From an uncultured Collinsella sp. (GTDB lineage: Bacteria > Actinomycetota > Coriobacteriia > Coriobacteriales > Coriobacteriaceae), in contig CATWSG010000019.1 of assembly GCA_958353395.1 (NCBI GenBank), positions 1 through 42,213 on the forward strand: a stretch of DNA of 42,213 nt. Reading direction: 5' to 3'. The notes beneath the pieces are model-generated. The model was given only the letters and a program-made list of their open reading frames with translations. It was not told the DNA's origin and did not search any database. The translations under genes were made by a program, and so were the position numbers. Shown piece after piece: positions 1 to 7,739 of the stretch. Position 1 is the first letter of the stretch. Each line of letters opens with the position of its first letter.

Positions 1-6
1 CAACAT

Positions 7-82
7 GCCTCCGTAGCTCAGGGGATAGAGCACCGCTCTCCTAAAGCGGGTGTCGACGGTTCGAATCCGCCCGGGGGCACCA
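7..82 (+). tRNA. tRNA-Arg (anticodon CCU)
   Basis: The sequence folds as a full cloverleaf. The seven-base acceptor strand GCCTCCG pairs with CGGGGGC, with one G-U pair. The D arm is closed by GCTC/GAGC. The anticodon stem CCGCT/AGCGG carries the loop CTCCTAA, which reads anticodon CCU (Arg, codon AGG). The T loop is TTCGAAT, and CCA is encoded at 80-82. The T stem has one A-C mismatch. The promoter lies outside the window. The 3' half is duplicated downstream (188-210) and present in inverted form at 138-160. Confidence 0.95.
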
Positions 83-92
83 GAAGAATATC

Positions 93-121
93 GAGCCCGG
101 TACCACCACGGTGCCGGGCTC
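93..121 (+). terminator. Hairpin after tRNA-Arg
   Basis: A 12-bp stem (gagcccggtacc against ggtgccgggctc, one G-U pair) with a five-base loop begins 10 nt after the CCA end. It lacks a strong T-tract, so termination is likely rather than certain. The same hairpin recurs at 221-249. Confidence 0.55.
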
Positions 122-137
122 TACTGGTCTAAGGGCA

Positions 138-160
138 GGATTCGAGCCGTCGACACCCGC
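138..160 (-). repeat. Inverted fragment of the tRNA-Arg 3' half
   Basis: The reverse complement of these 23 bases matches tRNA-Arg positions 46-68 at 22 of 23 bases. This covers the anticodon-stem 3' side, the variable region and the T arm up to its second strand. Read on the minus strand it continues into a CCA-like end and the 93-121 hairpin. No matching 5' half is visible on that strand, so it is a tRNA relic, not a functional tRNA. Confidence 0.75.
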
Positions 161-187
161 GTCACCAATTTCCCCGCGGGGGGAGTT

Positions 188-265
188 TTCGAATCCGCCC
201 GGGGGCACCAGAGGAAAATCGAGCCCGGTACCGCTATGGTGCCGGGCTCTTCTGGTTTAAAGGCA
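188..265 (+). repeat. Direct duplication of tRNA-Arg 3' end plus hairpin
   Basis: This segment repeats 60-137 with 8 mismatches in 78 bases. It includes the T loop, acceptor 3' strand, CCA (208-210) and the terminator-like hairpin (221-249). No tRNA 5' half precedes it. It could be a scar of element insertion or excision at the tRNA 3' end, or a local duplication. No integrase gene is nearby. Confidence 0.8.
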
Positions 266-291
266 TGTCGTAGTTTTCGCTGCTTCGGATA

Positions 292-328
292 AAGAAAGCG
301 CCCGCTTGCCGGGGGAGCAAACGGGCGC
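292..328 (-). terminator. Intrinsic terminator of the envelope-signalling operon
   Basis: On the minus strand a GC-rich stem (gcgcccg pairing with cgggcgc, 298-328) is followed by a T-rich stretch (ctttcttt). It lies about 50 nt beyond the stop codon of the PASTA kinase gene. Confidence 0.75.
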
Positions 329-380
329 CATTGAGCGAATGTGTTTGCGGCATCAGCCGCTGTGGGCAACGTCTTGATGA

Positions 381-2330
381 CTAGTTGGTCGTGCTGGAGT
401 CGCCACTCGTATCGGAACCCGAGCCAGAAATCGAAACCGTCAGCGTGATCGTGCTGTCGGTGGACTGCTTGCCAGTGGGGGAGACGCCCGTCACGGTGGC
501 GTTTTCGTTGCCACTCACGGGGTTGCCGTTCTGATCGCAGAATGCGATGTTGTAGAATCCGGCGTTGTTGAGCGCTGTGACGGCGGAGGAGATACTCTTG
601 CCGTACAGGTTGCTCGGGACGTTTGCCTTGCCGGACTTCTTGGCGATGACGACGGTGATCGTGGCGCCGGGCTTCTGCTTACCGCTGGGGTTCCAGCTAA
701 TGACGGTCCCCTCGGTGACGGAGTCGTTCTCCTGGTAGCTCACGTCGACTCCAAAACCGGCCATGTCGAGGGCGTTGCGTGCCTGGGCCTCGGTCATGCC
801 GGTCAGATCGGGGACGGAGGTGGTGTCGGGTCCGCTGGAGACCTTGTACGAGATGGTCGTGCCCTTCTCGACTTCCTTGCCGGCGTCAGTGCCCTGCTCA
901 AAGACCTGGCCTTCTTCGGCCTCGTTGGCCTCCTCGGTTGCTTCGCCCTTGAGTCCCACGCTTGCCAGCGCGGCCTCAGCCTGGTCCTTGGTCAGGCCGA
1001 CGAGCTGCGGAACCTCAACCTTCTCGGAGGGCTTGGGGCCCTTGGAGATCACCAGGTTCACCTTGGTACCCTTGGGCTTCTTGGTGTTGCCGTTGGGGGT
1101 CTGCTCGGCAACCTTGCCCTCATCGACATCGTCGTTGTAACTTTGGTCGACGGTGCCAACCTCAAGGCCTGCCTCCTTGATCTGCTCGATAGCGGTCTGC
1201 TGGTCCTTGTTAAGCACATCGGGCACCGTAACCTGCTCGCCCCCAAAGAGTCCGGTGGCGAAGGCCACCACAACGCCGACCACGGCGATTGCGGCGACTA
1301 CGGCGGCGATAATCTTGTTCTTGTTGGACTTGGGCTGATCGACCTCGTAGGAGCCCGTGGAGCCCGAAACGGCGCTGTGGGCGTTGCTCTGGCCGCTCAC
1401 GCCCGAGACGGGACGTACCATGGCGCGCGTGGAGTCAGACAGCTCGCGGGTCTTGGTTGCGCCCAGGTCGCCGGCGGCGCCAATGATGCGCGTGGGCTCG
1501 GAGACGTTGACAGCGCGGCCGGACAGGTAGTTGTTGAGCACCTGGCGCAGCTCATCTGCCGTCTGGAAGCGATTCGCCGGGTCCTTCTCCATGCACTTGA
1601 GGATGATGCGCTCCAGATCGGCATCGACGCCGGAGTTGATCTGGCTCGGCGGAACCGGCAGTTCGTTTACCTGCTTGAGTGCAACCGAGATGGCGTCGTC
1701 GCCGTCAAAGGGGACGCGACCGGTGGCGCACTCGTACATCACGACGCCCAGGGAGTAGATATCCGAGGTGGGACCGAGGTCCTGACCGCGCGTTTGCTCG
1801 GGGCTTACGTAGTGGGCGGTGCCCAGTACATTGTTGTCCTGCGTGAGGTGGCTGTTCTTGGCGCGCGCGATGCCAAAGTCCATGACCTTGATGTTGCCGT
1901 CGGGCAGCACCATGATGTTTTGCGGCTTAATGTCGCGGTGGATGATTTCGTGCTTGTGGGCGACCGAAAGCGCGGAGCTGATCTGCGAGCCGATCTGCGC
2001 CACCTTCTTGGGATCGAGGGCGCCGTGGCTCTTGATGCCGCTCTTAAGGTCGGTACCGCGCAGGTACTCCATGACGATGTAATAGGTATCGCCGTCCTTG
2101 CCCCAATCGTAGACGCCCACGATATAGGGGGAGGAAAGACCGGCTGCTGCCTGGGCCTCCTGCTTAAAGCGTGCGGCAAAGGTGGCGTCGCCGGCGTACT
2201 GCGGCAGCATGATCTTGACGGCAACCGTGCGGTCGAGGACCTGATCTTGCGCGCGGAAGACGGTCGCCATGCCGCCCGTTCCCACCTTATCCTTGAGGAG
2301 GTATCTTCCCCCGAGGACCCTCTGTTCCAT
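381..2330 (-). CDS. pknB: PASTA-domain Ser/Thr protein kinase (PknB/StkP/PrkC type)
   Basis: A membrane receptor kinase expected to sense peptidoglycan or lipid II fragments and phosphorylate division and wall-synthesis proteins. The 649-residue product has a Gly-rich loop at 17-22 (GTGGMA), ATP-binding Lys39, the catalytic loop HRDIKPQN with Asp133, and DFG at 151-153. A single transmembrane helix lies near residues 343-365. Four PASTA repeats follow, then a short Ser/Gly/Thr tail. All key kinase residues are present, so it should be active. The ATG start is preceded by AGGAG at good spacing. It is the last gene of the operon that also encodes the SEDS-PBP fusion and PP2C phosphatase, matching the actinobacterial pknB neighbourhood. 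Kinase identity is secure; the ligand is inferred from the family. Confidence 0.96.
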   Translation of the reverse strand: MEQRVLGGRYLLKDKVGTGGMATVFRAQDQVLDRTVAVKIMLPQYAGDATFAARFKQEAQAAAGLSSPYIVGVYDWGKDGDTYYIVMEYLRGTDLKSGIKSHGALDPKKVAQIGSQISSALSVAHKHEIIHRDIKPQNIMVLPDGNIKVMDFGIARAKNSHLTQDNNVLGTAHYVSPEQTRGQDLGPTSDIYSLGVVMYECATGRVPFDGDDAISVALKQVNELPVPPSQINSGVDADLERIILKCMEKDPANRFQTADELRQVLNNYLSGRAVNVSEPTRIIGAAGDLGATKTRELSDSTRAMVRPVSGVSGQSNAHSAVSGSTGSYEVDQPKSNKNKIIAAVVAAIAVVGVVVAFATGLFGGEQVTVPDVLNKDQQTAIEQIKEAGLEVGTVDQSYNDDVDEGKVAEQTPNGNTKKPKGTKVNLVISKGPKPSEKVEVPQLVGLTKDQAEAALASVGLKGEATEEANEAEEGQVFEQGTDAGKEVEKGTTISYKVSSGPDTTSVPDLTGMTEAQARNALDMAGFGVDVSYQENDSVTEGTVISWNPSGKQKPGATITVVIAKKSGKANVPSNLYGKSISSAVTALNNAGFYNIAFCDQNGNPVSGNENATVTGVSPTGKQSTDSTITLTVSISGSGSDTSGDSSTTN

Positions 2331-2412
2331 TCCTGCTCCTAACTAACTTATTCGCTCAACGATGTGTGTAGTACCAAATCCATGGCCGCTGGGGCCGCGT
2401 GGCGCCTTGCTG

Positions 2413-2463
2413 CTAGCCTGTTGGCTGCGGTGCGCCACATACTCGTGCTTCGATCACGGGCAT
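2413..2463 (-). CDS. Possible 16-residue leader peptide before pknB
   Basis: A 17-codon open frame starts with ATG overlapping the stop of the upstream gene (TGATG) and has AAGGAG four bases before its start. It ends 82 nt before the pknB ATG. The predicted peptide is MPVIEARVCGAPQPTG. It has no recognisable domain. It may be a translation-coupling or leader peptide, or just a relic of a once-overlapping start; nothing but the ribosome-binding site and overlap supports it. Confidence 0.3.
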   Translation of the reverse strand: MPVIEARVCGAPQPTG

Positions 2464-5333
2464 CACGCTCCTTGGGCGGCAAGTGCCGCGGTCAGGACGA
2501 TGCCGGCGATCTTGGCCGCCTTGACTTCGTGCTTGTCGTAATCCTCCAAGGCCACCGAGATGGCGACCGTGGGTGAATCGTAAGGTGCGAAGCCGACGAA
2601 CATCGAGTTGACGTTGGTGCCGCCGGTCTCGGCCGAACCGGTCTTGCCAGCGACCTTGACGCCCGGAATCTGGGCATCGGTGCCGGTGCCGGACTGGACA
2701 ACAGCGAGCATAGCCTGCTTGACCTGCTCAGCCGTGGTGGCGCTGACGGCCTGGCCGAGCGAGCGGGACTGCGTGGTCTTGACCACGGTTCCGTCGGGGG
2801 CGAGCACCTGGGCCACGAAGAACGGGTCCATGACCACGCCGCTGTTGGCAATGGCCGCCGCCATCACGCAGTTTTGCATGACGGTGGTCTGCGGGCCTGG
2901 CGTGTGGTCCATGCCGACGGGCTGGCCGGCGCCTGCCCAGGCGGTCTCCCACTCGGTCATGAGCGAGGGGTCGGCCATGATGGAAGCTGCGGTGGTCAGG
3001 TCCTGGCCGAGCTTTTGGCCGTAACCAAAGGCGTTGGCAAACTGGACGAGAGAGTTGGCGCCGACCTCGGTGGCAACTTGGCCAAAGACGACGTTGGATG
3101 ATACGGCAAAGGCCTGCTGCAGGCTGATGGTGCCGTAGCTCTCGTTGGCATAGTTGGTGACCGGCGCGTTGCCGATATCCATGGAGCTGGGCGCCTTGTA
3201 GGTGCTCGTAAGGCTGGCGGTGCCGGTCTCGAGCGCCGCGGCAAGTGTGACGACCTTAAACGTGGAGCCCGGGGTGTAGAGCGCGTTCATGGCGCGGTCG
3301 TACATGGAGCCGTCCTCGCCACCGCCCGACTGCATCAGGGCATCGATGTTGGTGTTGTCGTAGGTGGGCGAGCTGGCGCATGCGAGTACCGCACCGGTGC
3401 GCGGATCCATGACCACCACGGCGCCCTTAAAGCCCTTGAGCGCCTGCTCGGCAGCCGTCTGGATGCGCGAGTCGATGGTGAGCTTGGCGGTGTTGCCCGG
3501 TTGGTTTTGGCCTGCGAGCGACGCGAGGGCGTTGTTCCAACTGGAGTAATCCTTGGAGCCGGTGAGCGTGTCGTTCATGACGCTCTCGACACCTGCGGTG
3601 CCGTACTGCTGGCTTACATAGCCCACCACGTGAGCGGCCATGTTTCCGTTGGGGTAGGAGCGGGCGTAGGTGCCATCCTCCTGCTGCAGCGACTCGGCCA
3701 GCGTCACGCCGTCGGACGTGATGATGGAGCCGCGCTGGATGTACTTGGAGCGGGCGATGGTGTGGTTGTTGGTCGGCATGTCCTGATAGTCCTTGGCCTT
3801 GATGACCTGGACATAGGTGAGGTTGCCGATAAGGATGGCGAACAGCGCCGTAAAGGCGAACACGGCGCGGGTCAGTCGATTGGCGAGCGCCACGCGGCCG
3901 AGCACACCGGATTCGGGCGTGTCGAGCAGACGACGGCGCATACGCGAGGCGGCGGAGTGGCTGCCACGGGCATACGAAGACGAAGTGGCGAAGCGCGTGC
4001 CGGCCGGGGAGGCCGCCGAGGCGACCTGGTCGTCGGTGATGGCGGTCATGGTGCCGGTGCCGGTGAGTTCGGCCTCGCGACCGGTTGCCTCGTCACCGGC
4101 GCGCAGCAAAAGCGCGACGATGATAAAGCTTGCCAGCAGCGAGGAACCGCCCTGGCTCATAAAGGGCAGGGTGACGCCGGTCAGCGGGATTAGGCGGGTT
4201 ACGCCGCCAACGATTAAGAAAGCCTGGAAGCTGATAGCGGCCGTAAGACCGGTAGCGCTAAAAGCGGCAAGGTCGGACTTGGCACGGGCTGCCGTGGTGA
4301 GGCCGCGCACGGCAAAGAGCATAAACAGGATAAGAACGGCGCCGCCGCCCAAAAGGCCCATCTCCTCGCCGATAGCCGAGAAGATAAAGTCGGACTCGAC
4401 GACGGGGATGTTATTGGCCATACCGTTGCCAATGCCGACGCCAACAAGGCCGCCGTCGGCCAGTGAGAAGAGGGACTGGACAATCTGGTAGCCCTGGCCC
4501 TGCGCGTCCTTAAAGGGATCGGCCCAGACCTGGAAACGCACCTGGACGTGCGACAGGAACTTGTAGGCGCCCACGGCCCCCACGGCCAAGAGCGCAAGGC
4601 CGATGATGACATACGAGAAACGACCCGTGGCAACGTAGAGCATCAGCAAGAAGATGGTGTAGAACAGCAGGGCCGAGCCCAGGTCGCGTTCGAAGACGAC
4701 GACGAGCAGGCAAACGCCCCAGACTGCGAACAGCGGCAGCAGCAGGCGCAGGCGCGGAATCTTAAGACCCAAGATCTTGCGGTTGGAGATAGAGAGCAGC
4801 TCGCGGTTCTCGGCCAGGTAACCGGCTAGGAACAGCACGATGAAGACCTTGGCGAACTCGCCGGGCTGAATGGTAAAGCCGGCGATGCGAATCCACAGTT
4901 TAGAGCCCGAGATCGTGGTGCCGATAAAGATGGGCAGCATCAGCAAGATGATGCCGATGATGCCAAAGGTGTACTTGTAGCGCATGACCACGTCGAGGTT
5001 TTTGATCAGCGCAAGCGTACCTACCATCAGCGCCACCGAGATAAACAGGATGACGAGCTGCGAGATGGCGAGCGTGGGCGCCAAACGCGTCACAAACGTG
5101 ATGCCAATGCCCGAAAGCACAAAGACGATGGGCAGGATGGCCGGGTCGGCGCCGGGAGCCAGAATGCGTACGGCGATATGTGCCGCGGCGAAGGCGGCAA
5201 AGAGACCGATCGGAACGGCAAGTGTCTCAAACGAGATGGCGGCGCCTGCGGTGAGCACGTACATCGCATACAGCAGGATGACGGGGAACGCCGAGGCGAT
5301 GAGTAAGAGCAGTTCGGTATTACGGCGACTCAT
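2463..5333 (-). CDS. RodA/FtsW-type SEDS glycosyltransferase fused to class B penicillin-binding protein
   Basis: A single polypeptide of 956 residues that would both polymerise lipid II into glycan strands (SEDS part) and crosslink peptides (transpeptidase part) during elongation or division. The first ~430 residues are strongly hydrophobic with about ten membrane segments and end in the SEDS-like stretch SQGGSSLLASF. A linker and another membrane segment follow. The transpeptidase domain has the active-site STFK near residue 690, SSN near 746 and KTG near 895, so all three motifs are intact. An upstream in-frame GTG at 5342 exists, but AAGGGAG lies eight bases before the ATG at 5333 and would abut the GTG, so ATG is preferred. 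It starts 16 nt after the phosphatase stop. In mycobacteria rodA and pbpA are adjacent separate genes; here they are joined with no stop between. Confidence 0.93.
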   Translation of the reverse strand: MSRRNTELLLLIASAFPVILLYAMYVLTAGAAISFETLAVPIGLFAAFAAAHIAVRILAPGADPAILPIVFVLSGIGITFVTRLAPTLAISQLVILFISVALMVGTLALIKNLDVVMRYKYTFGIIGIILLMLPIFIGTTISGSKLWIRIAGFTIQPGEFAKVFIVLFLAGYLAENRELLSISNRKILGLKIPRLRLLLPLFAVWGVCLLVVVFERDLGSALLFYTIFLLMLYVATGRFSYVIIGLALLAVGAVGAYKFLSHVQVRFQVWADPFKDAQGQGYQIVQSLFSLADGGLVGVGIGNGMANNIPVVESDFIFSAIGEEMGLLGGGAVLILFMLFAVRGLTTAARAKSDLAAFSATGLTAAISFQAFLIVGGVTRLIPLTGVTLPFMSQGGSSLLASFIIVALLLRAGDEATGREAELTGTGTMTAITDDQVASAASPAGTRFATSSSYARGSHSAASRMRRRLLDTPESGVLGRVALANRLTRAVFAFTALFAILIGNLTYVQVIKAKDYQDMPTNNHTIARSKYIQRGSIITSDGVTLAESLQQEDGTYARSYPNGNMAAHVVGYVSQQYGTAGVESVMNDTLTGSKDYSSWNNALASLAGQNQPGNTAKLTIDSRIQTAAEQALKGFKGAVVVMDPRTGAVLACASSPTYDNTNIDALMQSGGGEDGSMYDRAMNALYTPGSTFKVVTLAAALETGTASLTSTYKAPSSMDIGNAPVTNYANESYGTISLQQAFAVSSNVVFGQVATEVGANSLVQFANAFGYGQKLGQDLTTAASIMADPSLMTEWETAWAGAGQPVGMDHTPGPQTTVMQNCVMAAAIANSGVVMDPFFVAQVLAPDGTVVKTTQSRSLGQAVSATTAEQVKQAMLAVVQSGTGTDAQIPGVKVAGKTGSAETGGTNVNSMFVGFAPYDSPTVAISVALEDYDKHEVKAAKIAGIVLTAALAAQGA

Positions 5334-5349
5334 AAGCGGCACTCCCTTT

Positions 5350-7320
5350 CTAATTCTTATCGGAGGCTTCGGCCTCGGCGGACTGTTCGGCGGTTTTCTC
5401 GGAATCCGATTCGGAGGTCGAACTCTGATCGGTGTTATTGCGGATCGTTTGCGCGTCGATCACCTGACGGGTCTGCTCCTCGTCGATCTGATGGCGGTAC
5501 TTGGAGATGGTGTCCTGCGCATCGTCGATGCCCGTCTGCTGAATACCCGCCTTCAGGCGATTTTGCGTGTCTTCGGGCAGGTCGGACAGCTCGATGGAGG
5601 TCGTGCTCTCGAGCCAGTGCAGCTTAAGGCCGAGCGGCTTGCCGGGAATGCCCCGGTAGACCGCGACGGTGTTCTTGTAGGTGCCCAGGTAGTACGAGCC
5701 GGTGATGCCCGCGTAGGCCCAGATGGCTGCCGCCAGCACAAAAGCGATGCCCAGGACGGCGGCAATGGTGATGTTGCGGCGGCGGACGCGCTTTGCCTCG
5801 CGCATGACGCCATCGTCAGCCAGGTCAACGACAACCACGGTGACGTTGTCGTGCCCGCCGGCGACCAGTGCCGCGTCAACAAGGTTGTCGACGCAAATCT
5901 GCGCGGTCGAGGACTGTGTGGCGATGTTTTCGATATCGCTATCGGGAATCATGCTCGACAGGCCGTCCGAGCACAGGATCAGGCGGTCGCCTTCTTCGAT
6001 ATGCAGGGTAAAGTGGTCGGCATACATGGCGGGATCCGAGCCCAGCGCGCGGGTGATGACCGAGCGGTTGGGGTGGACGCGCGCCTCGTCTGCCGTAATC
6101 TCGCCGGCGTCCACGAGCTCCTCCACATAGGAGTGGTCGCGGGTCACGCGGATGAGCGTGCCCTCGTGGAGCAGGTAGGCGCGCGAGTCGCCCACGTGGG
6201 CGATAGCGAGCATGTCGTTTTCGATATAGGCGCAGGTTGCCGTGCAGCCCATGCCGGGCTTGCCCAAACCGTTGAGCGCAGCCTCGATGACCGCGGCGTT
6301 TGCCGCCTCGACGGCGGCCGCCAGTCGTGCGGCGTCGGCTGCCTGCGGCGCTGTCTTGGCAATGGTCTCGACGGCGATGGAGGAGGCTACCTCGCCGGCG
6401 GCGTGGCCGCCCATGCCGTCGCATACGCAAAAGAGCGGCGATTGCACCAGATAGGAGTCTTCGTTATGCGGGCGCACGCAGCCAACATCGGAGCGGGCGC
6501 CCCACATGAGCTGCGTGGTCGTGCCGGCGTCGTAGGTCGAGTCGGTCTCGATGCGCTCGTCGGTCAGCGGCTCAAAACTCATGGTCGAGCCGGGGTCCTT
6601 AAGTTTGGCCTCCACGGCGGCAACGTCAATCTCGGCCGTATCGCCGGGCGAGACGGTGTCGGCATCGTTGCTTGGGTCGTCAGCGTTAGGCGTGGCGGGT
6701 TCTTCGGTTGTACGGTCGGCAGGCTCGTCGTCTTGCGGGGCGACGGCTGCGGGCTCGGGCGTCGCGAGGTGCGCGGGCTCGGGCGTCGCGAGGTGCGCGG
6801 GCGCGGGCGTGCTGCGGGGCTGAGAGACATCCTCCGTCGTTGCTGCGGGCACGTCTTCGGCCACAGGCTGCATGGCCTCGGGCGCCGATGCGACCGCGGG
6901 GGAGGGAGCCGCCGCAGGTTCCGGTGCAGATGCGGGTTCGGGCGCTGCGGCGGGTGCTGGAGCTACGGGAAACACCGGTGCTGCGGGCTCGGGAGCCGCA
7001 AATACCGCAGAGCTCTCGGTAATCGCCGTGGCGACGGGCTCGGCAAAGTGAGCCGGTGCGGGCGTGTCTTGCGGGACCGCGGGCTGCTCGGCAGCGGCGT
7101 GCGCGCCGATGGGGGCGGTGCCGCCGTCGGCGTTGCCCTTGGCATCCTCGTCGTCGCTAAGCGTCGGATATTCTTGCGTTACATGCGAAAGAGGCAGGGA
7201 GAACACGGTGTCCTCGGGCTCCACGGGCGCAGGGCCCGTCGGGGCGGCATGAGCCGGCGCGGCCGCGGGGGCGGTCGATGTTTCGGGCATGGTTGCGGAC
7301 TTGTTCTCCTCGTCGATCAT
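5350..7320 (-). CDS. PP2C-family Ser/Thr phosphatase, membrane-anchored (PstP-like)
   Basis: Metal-dependent phosphatase expected to reverse phosphorylation by the operon's kinases. The 656-residue protein is unusual in having about 270 residues of Ala/Pro/Glu-rich low-complexity sequence before the catalytic domain, including a near-perfect short tandem repeat (PAHLATPE twice). The PP2C domain (about 270-505) shows the metal-binding motifs HNEDS, CDGMGGH, GDSRAYL, CSDGL and GGHDNVT. One transmembrane helix follows near 517-540, with a short extracytoplasmic C-terminal region of about 115 residues. The ATG overlaps the upstream FHA gene stop as ATGA, which fixes the start and suggests translational coupling. 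Phosphatase activity is well supported; the N-terminal extension has no known role. Confidence 0.94.
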   Translation of the reverse strand: MIDEENKSATMPETSTAPAAAPAHAAPTGPAPVEPEDTVFSLPLSHVTQEYPTLSDDEDAKGNADGGTAPIGAHAAAEQPAVPQDTPAPAHFAEPVATAITESSAVFAAPEPAAPVFPVAPAPAAAPEPASAPEPAAAPSPAVASAPEAMQPVAEDVPAATTEDVSQPRSTPAPAHLATPEPAHLATPEPAAVAPQDDEPADRTTEEPATPNADDPSNDADTVSPGDTAEIDVAAVEAKLKDPGSTMSFEPLTDERIETDSTYDAGTTTQLMWGARSDVGCVRPHNEDSYLVQSPLFCVCDGMGGHAAGEVASSIAVETIAKTAPQAADAARLAAAVEAANAAVIEAALNGLGKPGMGCTATCAYIENDMLAIAHVGDSRAYLLHEGTLIRVTRDHSYVEELVDAGEITADEARVHPNRSVITRALGSDPAMYADHFTLHIEEGDRLILCSDGLSSMIPDSDIENIATQSSTAQICVDNLVDAALVAGGHDNVTVVVVDLADDGVMREAKRVRRRNITIAAVLGIAFVLAAAIWAYAGITGSYYLGTYKNTVAVYRGIPGKPLGLKLHWLESTTSIELSDLPEDTQNRLKAGIQQTGIDDAQDTISKYRHQIDEEQTRQVIDAQTIRNNTDQSSTSESDSEKTAEQSAEAEASDKN

Positions 7321-7733
7321 CGACGGTTCACCTTCATGACCACGTCGCCGATCTGGACTTCGTCGCCCTCGCGCAGCGTTGCGGGCTCCACCAGCTGGCG
7401 GCCGTTGACGAGCGTGCCGTTAAGCGAGTTGAGGTCCTCGATAATAAGTGCCGGGCCCTGCAGCGAAAAGCGCGCATGCGAGGCCGAGACAAACGGTTCG
7501 TTGATGCAGATGTCCGACGACGGCGAACGGCCGACGATGACGGGGCCGAGCATATCCACGTGGATGCCGCGGATGCCGCGCGGGCCCTTGTCCACATCGA
7601 TCGTCCAGATGGCCGAGTCGCGGCGCTGGCCGCGGACGAGCCCCACGCCGGTCTTCATGACGGCAAACAGGAAGATGTAGAGCAGGACGACCAGGACAAT
7701 GCGGCCTGCAAACAGGACGATATCGATGTTCAT
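7317..7733 (-). CDS. FHA-domain membrane protein (FhaB/FipA-like)
   Basis: A 138-residue protein with one N-terminal transmembrane helix (about residues 5-25) and a C-terminal forkhead-associated domain that binds phosphothreonine peptides. The FHA signatures are visible: GRSPSSD, the SASHARF strand and the NSLNGTLVNG loop. In mycobacteria the comparable protein recruits division and wall proteins phosphorylated by the operon's kinases. Its stop overlaps the phosphatase start (ATGA), and its own ATG lies 6 nt after the FhaA-like gene, with AGGGGAT as ribosome-binding site. Domain assignment is secure; the partner is inferred from gene order. Confidence 0.93.
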   Translation of the reverse strand: MNIDIVLFAGRIVLVVLLYIFLFAVMKTGVGLVRGQRRDSAIWTIDVDKGPRGIRGIHVDMLGPVIVGRSPSSDICINEPFVSASHARFSLQGPALIIEDLNSLNGTLVNGRQLVEPATLREGDEVQIGDVVMKVNRR

Positions 7734-7739
7734 AAGCGA

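Noticed and set aside
1143..2342. A 399-codon plus-strand frame over the PASTA kinase gene
   Set aside because: Antisense shadow of the kinase domain; no motif or ribosome-binding site.
4984..7680. An 898-codon plus-strand frame across the SEDS-PBP, PP2C and FHA genes
   Set aside because: It crosses three well-supported minus-strand genes and has Arg/Gly-rich composition typical of antisense shadows.
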